Source: Methylobacterium sp. J-026
GTDB lineage: Bacteria; Pseudomonadota; Alphaproteobacteria; Rhizobiales; Beijerinckiaceae
Assembly: GCF_022829585.1 (NCBI RefSeq)
Contig: NZ_JAKSYC010000339.1
Location: 1-32,838 of the forward strand
Direction: 5' to 3'
Length of the DNA: 32,838 nucleotides
Part shown: in pieces, positions 16,018 to 26,200 of the stretch
How the letters are laid out: each line of letters begins with the position of its first letter
Position numbering within the stretch: the stretch's first letter is position 1
The notes under the pieces: model-generated
What the model saw: the letters and a program-made list of their open reading frames with translations, nothing else
What the model was told of the DNA's origin: nothing
Databases searched by the model: none
Position numbers and translations under genes: made by a program

Positions 16018-16902
16018 ATGGCGCGCCGCTTCGTCACCCTCGACGTGTTCACCGCGCAGAGGCTCGCCGGCAACCCGCTCGCCGTGGTGCTCGACGCGGA
16101 GGGCCTCGACGCGGCCGCCATGCAGGCCATCGCCCGGGAGTTCAACCTGTCCGAGACGGTGTTCGTGCTGCCGCCGACGCAGGCCCGGCACCGGGCGCGC
16201 CTGCGCATCTTCACCCCCGGCCGGGAGTTGCCCTTCGCTGGTCATCCGACGGTGGGCACCGCGGTGCTGCTCGCGCTCCGGGATCCCGCGCGGGGCGATG
16301 CCCGGGCCTTCGGCCTGGAGGAGGAGATCGGGGTCGTGCCCTGCGTGGTCGAGACCCTGGCGGATGGCAGCGGCGGACGGGCGCGGTTCAGGCTCCCGGT
16401 CCTGCCGGACTATCTCGGTCCGGCCCCCGAGCCCGCCTTGCTGGCGTCGCTCCTCGGCCTGGAGCCCCGGGATATCGGTACGGGCCGGCACGCGCCGAGC
16501 CGCCACGGGGTCGGCCCCCGCTTCACCTGCGTGCCCGTCGGCTCGGTGGCGGCCCTCGACGCCGCGCGGCCGGCCCAGGCGCCGGAGCCCGGGGACGGGC
16601 TCTACCTCTACGCCCCGGACCCGGAGGGCACGGGCGCGAGTTGGCGGGTGCGGATGTTCGCGCCGGATCTCGGCGTCCCGGAGGATCCCGCCACCGGCGC
16701 AGCGGCGGCCGCCTTCGCGGGGGTGCTGATGCAGTTCGAGGCGATGGGGGACGGCACCCACGACGTGGCGATCCGCCAGGGCGAGGTTATGGGCCGACCG
16801 AGCGCGATCGCACTCCAGCTCACCCTCGCGTCGGGCGCCCTGCGCGCGGTGGAGATCGGCGGCGCCGCGGTGATCGTCTCGGACGGCACGCTGCATGTCT
16901 GA
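16018..16902 (+). CDS. PhzF-family isomerase
   Basis: A 294-aa PhzF/diaminopimelate-epimerase-fold protein. The ATG at 16018 gives MARRFVTLDVFTAQRLAGNPLAVV, the classic start including the NPLAVV loop. The catalytic Glu is in FNLSETVFV. GRELPFAGHPTVGTAVLL and EDPATGAAAAAFAG are the second and third family motifs. Genuine PhzF acts in phenazine synthesis, but no other phz genes are present, so the substrate here is unknown and a housekeeping isomerase role is more likely. The gene overlaps the following NUDIX gene by 8 bp, which indicates coupling. Confidence 0.9.
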   Translation: MARRFVTLDVFTAQRLAGNPLAVVLDAEGLDAAAMQAIAREFNLSETVFVLPPTQARHRARLRIFTPGRELPFAGHPTVGTAVLLALRDPARGDARAFGLEEEIGVVPCVVETLADGSGGRARFRLPVLPDYLGPAPEPALLASLLGLEPRDIGTGRHAPSRHGVGPRFTCVPVGSVAALDAARPAQAPEPGDGLYLYAPDPEGTGASWRVRMFAPDLGVPEDPATGAAAAAFAGVLMQFEAMGDGTHDVAIRQGEVMGRPSAIALQLTLASGALRAVEIGGAAVIVSDGTLHV

Positions 16903-17605
16903 GGGTTTTCGCAGCACGCGCCTCACCGACGTGACGGCGCGGTTCGTGGATCACGCCTGGGCCTTTCCGCGGGCGCACGAAGCCGCCATCGCGGCGTATT
17001 GGCAGGCCCGGATCGCCCGCAGCCCCGGCCTGTTCGACGGCACCGTCCTCCTGTGCTGCGCCCACGCCATCGTCGACGGGGTCGCCCAGCTCGACCTGTT
17101 CGCGACGCGCTATTCCATCTTCACCTACTACCGGCATGTCCGGCACGCCGATCCGCAGGTGCGCAACGCCTTCGCGGCGATCGTCCCCTGGACGGCGGAC
17201 GGCGCCGTCCTCCTCGGCGCGATGGGCGCCCACACGGCCAATGCCGGCCAGCTCTACTTCCCCTGCGGCACCCCGGACCCGGACGACGTGCGCGGGACGG
17301 CGGTCGACCTCGCCGGCAGCGCCGCCCGGGAACTCGCCGAGGAGACCGGCCTCGAACTGCCGGAGGCGGCCGAGACGGCGTGGATCCTCCTCGAAGGCGA
17401 GGACCAGCTCGCCTTCCTACGCCCCGTGCGCTTCCCAGAGCCGGCCGCGGTGATCGCGGCGCGTATCGCGGACCACCTCCGGAGCGAGGCCGAGCCGGAA
17501 CTCGCCGGGATCGCCGTCATGCGGAGCGCCGCGGAGATCGACCCGGCCCGCATGCCGGGCTTCGTGCGGGCCTATCTGGCGCAGGCCCTGCCGAAGCGGG
17601 CCTGA
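16895..17605 (+). CDS. NUDIX-domain hydrolase-like protein
   Basis: A 236-aa protein whose ATG lies inside the last codons of the PhzF gene. The Nudix-box core RELAEETGLELPE is clear near residue 150. The upstream Gly and first Glu of the consensus (Gx5Ex7REUxEExGU) are not matched, so it is a variant. Flanking regions match Nudix-type N- and C-terminal extensions, for example LYFPCGTPDPDDVRG, which resembles a substrate loop. It probably hydrolyses a nucleoside diphosphate linked to another group; the substrate is unknown. The overlap with phzF suggests they are used together. Confidence 0.8.
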   Translation: MSEGFRSTRLTDVTARFVDHAWAFPRAHEAAIAAYWQARIARSPGLFDGTVLLCCAHAIVDGVAQLDLFATRYSIFTYYRHVRHADPQVRNAFAAIVPWTADGAVLLGAMGAHTANAGQLYFPCGTPDPDDVRGTAVDLAGSAARELAEETGLELPEAAETAWILLEGEDQLAFLRPVRFPEPAAVIAARIADHLRSEAEPELAGIAVMRSAAEIDPARMPGFVRAYLAQALPKRA

Positions 17606-17788
17606 GCCCGTCCGCGCGCCGCGCCCGCTCCGATGAAAACGGTCTCGCCTCGCGTAGCGGCATGGCCCCCACGGGACGACGCCGGCAGGGATTTTTGCGG
17701 CATCGCGGGAGCTTCGCAGTTGCCGGCACGTTCACTGGACGCTCCCCGCAGCGGCACGTGGCCGTGCGGGTCGCGTTCCGGAGTGTCC

Positions 17789-20056
17789 ATGTTCGATTCC
17801 CGACGTCCTGCTTCACAGGCCCGCGCGACCCGCACGCGCATCGAGGAAGGCCAACCCTATCCGCTCGGCGCCACCTGGGACGGGCTCGGCGTCAACTTCG
17901 CCCTGTTCTCGGCCCACGCCACCAAGGTCGAGCTCTGCCTGTTCGACGATGCCGGCGAGCGCGAGATCGAGCGGATCGAGTTGCCCGAATACACCGACGA
18001 GATCTGGCACGGCTACCTGCCCGATGCCCGCCCGGGCACGATCTACGGCTACCGGGTCCACGGCCCCTACGAGCCGAAGGCCGGCCACCGGTTCAACCCC
18101 AACAAGCTCCTGATCGACCCCTACGCCAAGGGGCTCGTCGGCTCGATCACCTGGAACCCGGCGCTGTTCGGCTACCAGATGGAGACGGGCGACGACCTGA
18201 CCTTCGACGAGCGCGACAGCGCGCCGTTCAACCGCCGCTCCCGGGTGATCGATCCGGCCTTCACCTGGGGCCGGCACCGCAAGCCGAACGTGCCGTGGGA
18301 GAAGACGATCTTCTACGAGACCCACGTCAAGGGCATGACCAAGCTCGACCCGCGGGTGCCGGAAAAGCTGCGCGGCACCTATGCCGGCCTCGGCACACGG
18401 GACGTGCTCGACTACATCAAGAGCCTCGGCGTCACCTCGGTGGAGCTGCTGCCGGTCCATTCCTTCGTGCAGGACGATTACCTGCAGGAGAAGGGGCTGG
18501 TGAATTACTGGGGCTACAACACGATCTCGTTCTTCACCCCCGGCAGGCGCTACGCGGCGGTGCCGGACTTCGCCTTCTCCGAATTCAAGGAGATGGTTTC
18601 GCGCTTCCACGGCGCCGGCCTCGAGGTGATCCTCGACGTGGTCTACAACCACACCGCAGAGGGCAACGAGAAGGGCCCGACCCTGTCGTTCAAGGGGGTC
18701 GACAACGCCTCCTACTACCGGCTGCTGCCCAACGAGCCGCGCTATTACATCAACGATACCGGCACCGGGAACACCTTCAACCTGTCGCATCCGCGTGTGC
18801 TGCAACTCGTCACCGATTCCCTGCGCTACTGGGCCACCGAGATGCGGGTCGACGGCTTCCGGTTCGACCTCGCCACGATCCTCGGCCGCGAGCCCTACGG
18901 CTTCGACGAGGGCGGCGGCTTCCTCGACACCTGCCGGCAGGACCCGGTGCTCAACGGCGTCAAGCTGATCGCCGAGCCGTGGGATTGCGGCCCCGGCGGC
19001 TATCAGGTCGGCGGCTTCCCGCCCGGCTGGGCCGAGTGGAACGACCGGTTCCGCGACGATGTCCGTGCCTACTGGAAGGGGGACGGCGGGCTGCTGCCGG
19101 ATCTCGCGGCGCGCCTCGCAGGCTCGGCAGACAAGTTCAACAAGCGCGGGCGCAAGCCCTGGGCCTCGGTGAACTTCCTCACCGCCCATGACGGCTTCAC
19201 CCTGCACGACACGGTGGCCTACAACGAGAAGCACAACGAGGCGAACGGCGAGGGCAATCGTGACGGCCACTCCCACAACCTCTCGTACAATTACGGCGCC
19301 GAGGGCCCGACCGACGATCCGGCGATCCGGGCGGTGCGGCTGCGCCAGATGCGCAACATGCTGGCGACCCTGTTCCTGTCCCGGGGGACGCCGATGCTGC
19401 TCGCCGGTGACGAGTTCGCCCGGACGCAGAACGGCAACAATAACGCCTATTGCCAGGACAACGAGGTCTCCTGGCTCGACTGGGCGGCGATCGGCGAAGA
19501 GGAGCGGGATCTGGCCGAGTTCGCCCAGCGCCTAATCATCCTGCGCAACGCTCTGCCGATCCTGAGCCGCGGGCGGTTCCTCACGGGCCGGTACGACGAG
19601 GAGTTCGGCGTCAAGGACGTGGCGTGGCTGCGCCCGGACGGGAGCGAGATGACCCCCGAGAACTGGACCGACGGGGGCGCCCGCGCCTTCGCGGTCCAGC
19701 TCGACGGCCGCGCCCAGGCCACCGGCCTGCACCGCCGGGGCGGCGACGCGACCCTGCTGATCATGTTCAACGCCCACCACGACCTCGTGACCTTCACGCT
19801 GCCGGAATCGGTGGGCGGGGTGGCCTGGACGCGGCTCCTCGACACGAACCTGCCCGACAGCCAGGACGTGGAGAGCTTCCGGTTCGGCACCGGCTACGCG
19901 GTGACCGGGCGCTCGCTGCTGATGTTCGTGCTCAAGCCCGAGGACAGCCCCGGCAGCGGCGACGACGCCATGGAGCGCTCGTACCAGCACGTGATGCAGG
20001 CCTTCGAGCGGGCGAACGTGGAGCATGTCCGCTTCCACCTCGACGACGAGGCCTGA
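17789..20056 (+). CDS. glgX: Glycogen debranching enzyme
   Basis: A 755-aa cytosolic GH13 isoamylase-type enzyme that hydrolyses alpha-1,6 branch points of glycogen after phosphorylase trimming. The ATG at 17789 (with TTCCGGAG upstream) opens MFDSRRPASQARATRTRI, then EEGQPYPLGATWDGLGVNFALFSAHA. This early beta-sandwich (CBM48) domain spans about residues 20-150. The GH13 catalytic signatures are DVVYNHT, MRVDGFRFDLAT (nucleophile Asp), LIAEPWDCG (acid/base Glu) and NFLTAHDGFTLHD. The C-terminal beta-domain ends LHLDDEA. An in-frame upstream start at 17633 would add only Arg/Gly-rich sequence. No other glg genes lie nearby. Confidence 0.95.
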   Translation: MFDSRRPASQARATRTRIEEGQPYPLGATWDGLGVNFALFSAHATKVELCLFDDAGEREIERIELPEYTDEIWHGYLPDARPGTIYGYRVHGPYEPKAGHRFNPNKLLIDPYAKGLVGSITWNPALFGYQMETGDDLTFDERDSAPFNRRSRVIDPAFTWGRHRKPNVPWEKTIFYETHVKGMTKLDPRVPEKLRGTYAGLGTRDVLDYIKSLGVTSVELLPVHSFVQDDYLQEKGLVNYWGYNTISFFTPGRRYAAVPDFAFSEFKEMVSRFHGAGLEVILDVVYNHTAEGNEKGPTLSFKGVDNASYYRLLPNEPRYYINDTGTGNTFNLSHPRVLQLVTDSLRYWATEMRVDGFRFDLATILGREPYGFDEGGGFLDTCRQDPVLNGVKLIAEPWDCGPGGYQVGGFPPGWAEWNDRFRDDVRAYWKGDGGLLPDLAARLAGSADKFNKRGRKPWASVNFLTAHDGFTLHDTVAYNEKHNEANGEGNRDGHSHNLSYNYGAEGPTDDPAIRAVRLRQMRNMLATLFLSRGTPMLLAGDEFARTQNGNNNAYCQDNEVSWLDWAAIGEEERDLAEFAQRLIILRNALPILSRGRFLTGRYDEEFGVKDVAWLRPDGSEMTPENWTDGGARAFAVQLDGRAQATGLHRRGGDATLLIMFNAHHDLVTFTLPESVGGVAWTRLLDTNLPDSQDVESFRFGTGYAVTGRSLLMFVLKPEDSPGSGDDAMERSYQHVMQAFERANVEHVRFHLDDEA

Positions 20057-20189
20057 GACCCAAGGCCGGGCGGTTTTCACGCCGTCCGCGCCTTGCGCGC
20101 GGCGGCGCACCCGGCTAACAGCACGGCACCGCGCGGCCCAGGCCGCGTCCGGCGCCCTGCGGGCGCGCCCGGGCGCCCGGTTCGCGGCT

Positions 20190-20279
20190 GGAGGGGTGGC
20201 CGAGTGGTTGAAGGCGCACGCCTGGAAAGTGTGTATACGGGAAACCGTATCGCGGGTTCGAATCCCGCTCCCTCCGCCA
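20190..20279 (+). tRNA. tRNA-Ser (GGA anticodon)
   Basis: A 90-base class II tRNA with encoded CCA. The acceptor GGAGGGG (20190-20196) pairs with TCCCTCC, with one G-U wobble at the seventh pair. The discriminator is G, followed by CCA (20277-20279). The D arm is around GCCGAGTGG, the anticodon loop is CTGGAAA with anticodon GGA, the long variable arm is TACGGGAAACCGTA, and the T arm contains GGTTCGAATCC. It reads UCC and UCU codons. The sequence immediately after it becomes AT-rich and accessory-like, so its 3' end is a likely attachment site. Confidence 0.97.
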
Positions 20280-20561
20280 ATCACCTGCATTAAATTATTG
20301 TATTTCAACGATAATTATCGGTCAGTGCGTTGGTCGGCCCACTTTTAGGCCCACAATTTCAAATGAGTTGTAGCGGTTCGAAATGGACGTCCTCGGACGA
20401 TTGTGGGAGGCCGCGAAGGCTCGAAATCGGGATTCAGGTGCAGTTCGGCTCGTAGCACACGCCGCCGCTGAACCCGACTCTTTGTATGAAGCCAATTCAT
20501 ACCGACGACCGCCCCAAGCTTGTTGCGAAGTGCGGCCCTGCGATCGGGATGGATCCAAGCC
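20280..20561. other. AT-richer boundary stretch after the tRNA
   Basis: No gene is seen. It begins with an A+T-rich 50 bases, then has a tandem GGCCCAC repeat separated by a few bases (about 20336-20353). A 76-codon minus-strand frame (20345-20575) looks like low-quality or decayed sequence. No attachment-site copy or integrase is found here. Confidence 0.5.
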
Positions 20562-21416
20562 ATGCTCAACGACACAGTTCCAGCTTTTCGGTTTAACCGA
20601 CGTCGTACCTCCTCCCCTTCAAACCAGCCACCGCACCACCCCGAATCACCTCAAGTTTTAAGCGGCTTGGCAGCCGCAAAGCCGGCAAGTAAGCCTGGCA
20701 AATCTGATTTAACCGGCGCTGGGGCTGGCAGCCGCGACGCGGTGGCCGCCGACGCCGAACGCTTCCTGCATCAGGTTCGAGGTCCTGGATCACAGCCGCT
20801 TGACAGCGCAGGTTGGTTGCAACGGGCGGGCTTGAACATCCGCAAGGCGTCGGATGCGCAGCACCTTGAGGCCATCGCGCTAGCCTACGCCACCTACATC
20901 CGAATCAGCGCGAGCCCATTGCAAGCCACGATAATGGCCGAGCTTGAGATCCTAAGCGGGCGCAAGCGCTCGCGGACCACCCACGACTTGCACCTGATCG
21001 TCGAGCGATTCGTCTCCTACGGCGGAGAGACCGCGGCCGAGCGACTGGCGGCGCGCAAGCTGATCAGCCGAGACGTGCGGGCCATTCAGCACCTCGGATC
21101 AGCCAAGGTCCTGCCGAGCAAGGTTCAGGCGCTTGCGGCCTCGCCGGGCGAAGGGTTGCACGCCTGGGCGCGTCAGCGGGCAGTGGCGAAGCGGGTGTCC
21201 TTATCCCCGCCGAATGCGATCGCGACTGCGCGTCAAGCGAAGGCCGAGGCACAGCAGCGCGCGCTGATCCACGAGGTGACGATCACCACAAGGCGGCCGA
21301 ACGGCACGCACAAGGCTCGACAGCGGTTCAAGATTACCGGGGTTCTAAGTTCGGAGATCGCCGGACTGCGGCGGCGCCTGAAGGGCCTGGAAGGACGATC
21401 CGCCCGCAACGCTTAG
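20562..21416 (+). CDS. Hypothetical protein next to the defence operon
   Basis: A 284-aa protein from the ATG at 20562 (an in-frame TTG exists at 20520). I do not recognise it. Residues 1-70 are Pro/Ser/Lys-rich and probably disordered. The middle part is helical (AERFLHQVRGPGSQPLDSAG, then LEAIALAYATYIRIS). The C-terminal part is basic (RRPNGTHKARQRFKITGV; RRRLKGLEGR) and could bind nucleic acid. No signal or membrane segments are seen. It is the first gene past the tRNA and ends only 29 bp from the convergent PLD gene. Its codon use is compatible with a real gene, but its coding status is less sure than that of its neighbours. Confidence 0.5.
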   Translation: MLNDTVPAFRFNRRRTSSPSNQPPHHPESPQVLSGLAAAKPASKPGKSDLTGAGAGSRDAVAADAERFLHQVRGPGSQPLDSAGWLQRAGLNIRKASDAQHLEAIALAYATYIRISASPLQATIMAELEILSGRKRSRTTHDLHLIVERFVSYGGETAAERLAARKLISRDVRAIQHLGSAKVLPSKVQALAASPGEGLHAWARQRAVAKRVSLSPPNAIATARQAKAEAQQRALIHEVTITTRRPNGTHKARQRFKITGVLSSEIAGLRRRLKGLEGRSARNA

Positions 21417-21445
21417 CTTCTCAGCCAGAGCGGGCACCTTGGGGT

Positions 21446-23206
21446 CTAACCATCTGCCGACCCCAGCAGCAGTCGCTCTATCCGACCCAAAAGCGCTACC
21501 GCGAGCCCGGGGCTTTTGACGTGAATGCCGATCTCGTCGAGAGGGTCGTCGGCCCGACCCGATTGCGATCCCCAGTTTAGGGTGCTCACAACCACGTCGT
21601 CCTCGTCCCATAGCAGAAACTTGCAGTGGAGCTGGGGCTCCCGCACGCCGATCACATCGACGACACCGTGCAGGCGCCGACGTTGTTCAGATACGTGGCG
21701 GCGCTTCGTCGGACCGGTCTGACGCGAGTAGAGCACCCTGACGTCGTCCAGGCGACGACCCGCCACTTCCGCGGGCATGAACAGAGCCGGGACCATCGGG
21801 GCGCCGAGTCGGTTGGTACAGCAGACGAAGCGCCTTTCAGCCTCGTGAGCCGCCTTGCGCAGCAGCGGATCGTGATCGCCGGCGTGGACGACGGAAAGGG
21901 TCGCCTTCGGAACGACGGATGGTGCCGGTCGGCGCAGTCCGACGACCTCCCACGACCGACGCAACTCGGCCGACATGAACCGTAGATGCTCCCGGGATCG
22001 GCCTGCGTCGGGAAGCGACGCCACGATCGAGCGCAAGACGTCCAGACCGGCGGCCGCGGCGCGTGCTTCCGTCAGGACCACGGATGCCTCCACAGCCAAG
22101 AAGGGGGACGAGAGCCAATTGCATGAACCGACGACGACGACGGCCCCGGCGACACCATTGTCGGCGGCGAGGAATTTAGCGTGGCTCCTCACGGGGTCGC
22201 GATGCACGTGGAGGTATCCGCGAGTGAGCCCTCCGGCCGACAGCCTGACCCGGATCTCCTCCATCGCGAGCGCGTGCTTAGCGTCTTCGTCGAGTGACGT
22301 CCCGAAGAACAGATGGCAACGGACGCCGCGACCGATGGCCCTGCCCAGTGCGTCGAGGATGCGGTCCCGATGTTCTCGCCCCCTCTCGTCCGCTTGGGCC
22401 GCGACGAACGTCGAGAGGACGAACACGTCCTGCGCGGCGGCATCGACGATCTCGACGAACCGGTCGACGTGGTCGGTCGATCCAACCAGGAAGCCGTCTG
22501 CGTCGAACTCTGTCTCGATCGGGGGCGGGAGAGCAGGCGGTTCGGCTGCGAGCGGGGGCAAGCTGCCGGTCGCGACGGTCGTGCGGAGGGCGCCGACGAG
22601 TTCGTCGCTGGCACCCTTGGGAAAGACCCCGTTCCGCACGTCATCCAGCTCAAGTTTCAGATAACCGCGCCGCAGAACCGAGTTGACGGCGCGGACGCCG
22701 CGCAGCCATTCGCCGGGCCGCAGCGTGCCCGCCATGAAGCGGCCGACCTGAAGTGCCATCGTCTCGTCCGTCACGTTCGGCGCGTCCCGGGTGAATCTCA
22801 CCGCATAGTCGGCGGCCTCAACCGCGCGCTCGGGTAGCAGATCCACGTCGCGCCTGCGGAAGACCGATCGGCCGACGGGCTCGTAGACGAGACTTACCGA
22901 CACCTCGCGGTCCGAGCTCCGCTCAGGCAGGGGCTGGCCGGAGCGGATGAACTGCCGCCCCAACGCACTAGTGCACAGCAGCGGAACGGGAGAGGTCCGC
23001 AACTCCACCAGACCGAACCGCATTAGGCGGGATAGGGTGGCCCCCACGATCTGGGTGTTGAGGCCGAGTCGGGTCTTCACAGACTCGATCGTTCCCGGGG
23101 ACCCGTCGAGATGCAAAAGCACCAGCTCCTCGACCGGGCTCCACCCCCAAGTCCGCTGGACGACGACGCGTGCCCGGTAGTGCCACGCCGCGATGTAGAT
23201 TGTCAT
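21446..23206 (-). CDS. mkoB: MkoB-like protein: winged helix plus two PLD (HKD) nuclease motifs
   Basis: A 586-aa protein, predicted cytosolic. The N-terminus (about 25-90) reads as a winged-helix or MarR-like domain (WGWSPVEELVLLHLDGSPGT, SRLMRFGLVELRT). Two phospholipase-D-type HKD motifs follow: H342-x-K344-x4-D349 with GSCN (N363), and H527-x-K529-x4-D534 with STLN (N544). Both have complete HxKx4D spacing, so one pseudo-twofold active site is intact. In defence proteins such domains are usually nucleases, not lipases. The ATG overlaps the stop of the upstream helicase gene (ATGA) and follows a GGAAAG site. The pairing matches MkoB of Mokosh type I. Confidence 0.82.
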   Translation of the reverse strand: MTIYIAAWHYRARVVVQRTWGWSPVEELVLLHLDGSPGTIESVKTRLGLNTQIVGATLSRLMRFGLVELRTSPVPLLCTSALGRQFIRSGQPLPERSSDREVSVSLVYEPVGRSVFRRRDVDLLPERAVEAADYAVRFTRDAPNVTDETMALQVGRFMAGTLRPGEWLRGVRAVNSVLRRGYLKLELDDVRNGVFPKGASDELVGALRTTVATGSLPPLAAEPPALPPPIETEFDADGFLVGSTDHVDRFVEIVDAAAQDVFVLSTFVAAQADERGREHRDRILDALGRAIGRGVRCHLFFGTSLDEDAKHALAMEEIRVRLSAGGLTRGYLHVHRDPVRSHAKFLAADNGVAGAVVVVGSCNWLSSPFLAVEASVVLTEARAAAAGLDVLRSIVASLPDAGRSREHLRFMSAELRRSWEVVGLRRPAPSVVPKATLSVVHAGDHDPLLRKAAHEAERRFVCCTNRLGAPMVPALFMPAEVAGRRLDDVRVLYSRQTGPTKRRHVSEQRRRLHGVVDVIGVREPQLHCKFLLWDEDDVVVSTLNWGSQSGRADDPLDEIGIHVKSPGLAVALLGRIERLLLGSADG

Positions 23207-26200
23207 CCGACGCTCTTTCCACGCTCGTCGTGAGCCACGATTGTCGCGCCGTACGCCTCCCCGTTGACCCTCTCGCCGACTGCCTCGCGCAGTTCCCCGA
23301 CCAGGGTGCGAACGAAACCGAGGTCCCCACCCGCCTTGTCCGGATCGGTGCCGTCCACGACGTGAGTGAGGAATTCCAGGCTCGTCGCAAGGAGGAGCTT
23401 CTGTCTCGCTCGGCTTACGAGGACGTTCAGACGCTGCGGATTGCTGAGGAACCCCAGCGCCCGCTTGCCGGCCGTCGTGTTGTTGCGCACCAAGCTCGCC
23501 AGGACTACGTCCGCCTCGCCGCCCTGGAAGCTGTCGCTCGTATAGACGAAACGCCGGTCGCCCCGGGGCGACACGAAACCCTGCAACCGCCCCTCGCCAT
23601 CCACTTTCGGCGTCAGTAGACGTTCGAGAAGCTTGACCTGTCCGGTGTAGGTCGCCAGCACGACGAGGCTCGGAGGCTCGTCGTCCGGACCAGCCGTGGG
23701 ACGCAAACCCGTCAGGGCGTTGACCAGCGCCGACGCCTCGGCGGGATTCGACAGGTCCTTCTTGCTCCGCTTCTCGAAGGATCGGATCCTGCAGACACCG
23801 AGCGGAGGGAGATCCAGCACGACGATCGGCGATGCGGGAAAACCGGCCTGCGAGCCGACCGTCGTCTTCCGTTCCTTCACTCTATCGGACGGAACGAGCC
23901 GGCCGTCGTAGAACGTGTCTGAGACGACCCGGCAGATCGTCGGGTGCATCCGGCTCTGCTCCGTCAGCGTCGTCGCGATGGAACTCGGACGACCAATCGC
24001 GTCCTCGCGTTCCTTCTCCCGCTCCGCGATCGAGTGGAACGGTTCCTCCAACCGGGTGGCAGCGGCCAAAACGTCGATCAGCAGGCTTCCGTCGGTTTTA
24101 AGGTGCTTCAGCGTCGCGTCGACCTCGGGCGGCAGGTCGGGGATCGGGGCGAGACGCTCTACCGCGTCGCTCAGCAGCTCCTCCGCACGGAACGGCTCGT
24201 ACAGCTTCTTTCGCGCCTGCATCTCGAAGGGCGACAGTTGGCGGTGGTCGCCGATCATCACGCGCCGGTTGCCCAACAGAAGCGCCCCAATCAGCTCGGC
24301 GCCGTTGGCGCGGGCGGCCTCCTCCACGAACACCCAATCGAACTGCTCGCCGTCCGCTATCATGTCCTCGACGAACGGCGACGAGGTCGTCGCGAGCGTC
24401 ACGTCGGCCGACCGCAGGAGTAGATCGTCCGTATCCCGCAGGACCCGCTCAGCGACGGTCTTCTCAGCTCCGTCGGCCGGTCGCAATGCCTCACGGATCT
24501 CGCGGTGCGGATTGGCAAGCGGGCCGGACGTTCCGCTGCGGGACACGACGTCTAGGACTTCGCACGAGATTCGCCTCAGGGCAGTCTCGTCGGCCCCCAC
24601 GTCCGACTTCTGGACGCGCACCACGATCTTGCCGGGCTGCGGCAGCACTTTCCGCAGCTCGTGCTCGATCGAGACGAGTGTCTCATGATTCTGCGAGGAG
24701 ATCAGGATGCGGGCGCTCGGCGTCCCGGCGAGGATGCTTCCGATCAGTTGCGCGACGAGGTAGGTCTTTCCCACGCCTGGCGGCCCGACGACCACGTTGA
24801 TCGACCGGCCGGCGGCGATGGCGTCCCAAGCCATCTTTTTAGAGGCGTCGAGGTCGGCGGGAGGGAGGCCAGGCGCCGCGACGATCCGCAGGGCGTCCTC
24901 CATCGCGACGGTTGCAGGATCGTCCAGCGCCCTGAGCAGCTCGACGTTCGCCCTCGCGGCGACGACGTTCTGCAACCGGCGGCGGATCGCGCCCTCTGTG
25001 CCCGCATCGGTGCGGGGACGCAGGAACATGAGCTGCGTCGGGGGGACCGGCTCGTTCGACCTAAAGCCGTACGCGCGCCGGCCTTCGACCTCTCCGATCT
25101 CCTCCAGCGAGAGTTCGGGAAGCCGCTCCCGCGGCCGCCCTAACGTGTCGCTATAGGATACGGTCCAATCCGGACGCCCCTCATCGTGGTCCATTTCCCG
25201 CCCGAGGGCGACGGGCGATGGAGGCAGCTTCAACCGTTTCCGCCTCGCGTCGACTTCCGCGTCGCTGCGGGGCGCGACCCATACGAGCTCGGACCGGCCG
25301 CGGGGCGGCGTCAGCACATCGATCGGAAACGCCCTGAACTGCTGCTTCAAAAGGGAGAATGCCTCGAGCAGGATCAGCGCATGCCAGGACGGCGGGTCGT
25401 CGGACGTCGCCACTGACGGCGCCTGCCGTAGGCCGGCCCAGGGCAGAGCGCCGTTGCCGAGCTTGCGGACGCGCTCGGCTGCTGCGCCGCGATTCCTCGC
25501 CAGATGGATGCGCCGCTTGACCTCGAATGCGTCCGAGACCGCATCGTGCGGCTGTCGCTTCGTGCCGCGAACGATCATGCCGATCCGGTCGTCGACGATC
25601 TCGATCCTGTAAATGGCGAGGTCGGTCACGACTCGGACCATGCGCGCATCGACAACCGCGCGCGTGTCTGGTCCGAGTAGATCGTCGGCAACGAAAAGCA
25701 GGACCGCGTCCGTGTCGTCCGCCGGGATCGCCCCCGAAGCCAACGTCGGAAGGTCGCTGCGTAGAACGTCCCGCACCGGATAGAGCACCAATTCGCCTTC
25801 GGTGCTTGTCCCCAGGCGATCAAGTTCATCGACGACTTCGGCCAGTTCTTCAAGAGCTACATGGCCATCGTAAAGTTGGAAGTGCGGCGGGTCGGACATT
25901 CTAGCCAACATGCGTCGCTCGATGCCCGTGAGGACCGGTTCGTCGAGTTGCCCGTGACCAAGGACGGACTGGACGACCTTGGCCACGTTGGCCAGATCTT
26001 GACGAAACGAGACGGGGTCCGAGGTCCGAAACGCCATCTCGGACGGAGGCAGGTCGTCATCCGCGATGTGTATGCAGGCCTCGTAGCCGCCCAGCCTGTA
26101 GCTCGGCGATCGGTCGTCGCCGACGAAGATAGACGACTCGTCGAGGGCGCCGTGCACGATGCCCGCATCGTGGCAATGCGTCAGCGCCTCAACTACGCGG

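Noticed and set aside
16999..19191. Plus-strand open frame in another phase across the NUDIX and glgX genes
   Set aside because: Arg/Pro-rich shadow of two well-supported genes.
20345..20575. Minus-strand 76-codon frame past the tRNA
   Set aside because: No recognisable domain and no convincing start; kept only as part of the boundary stretch.
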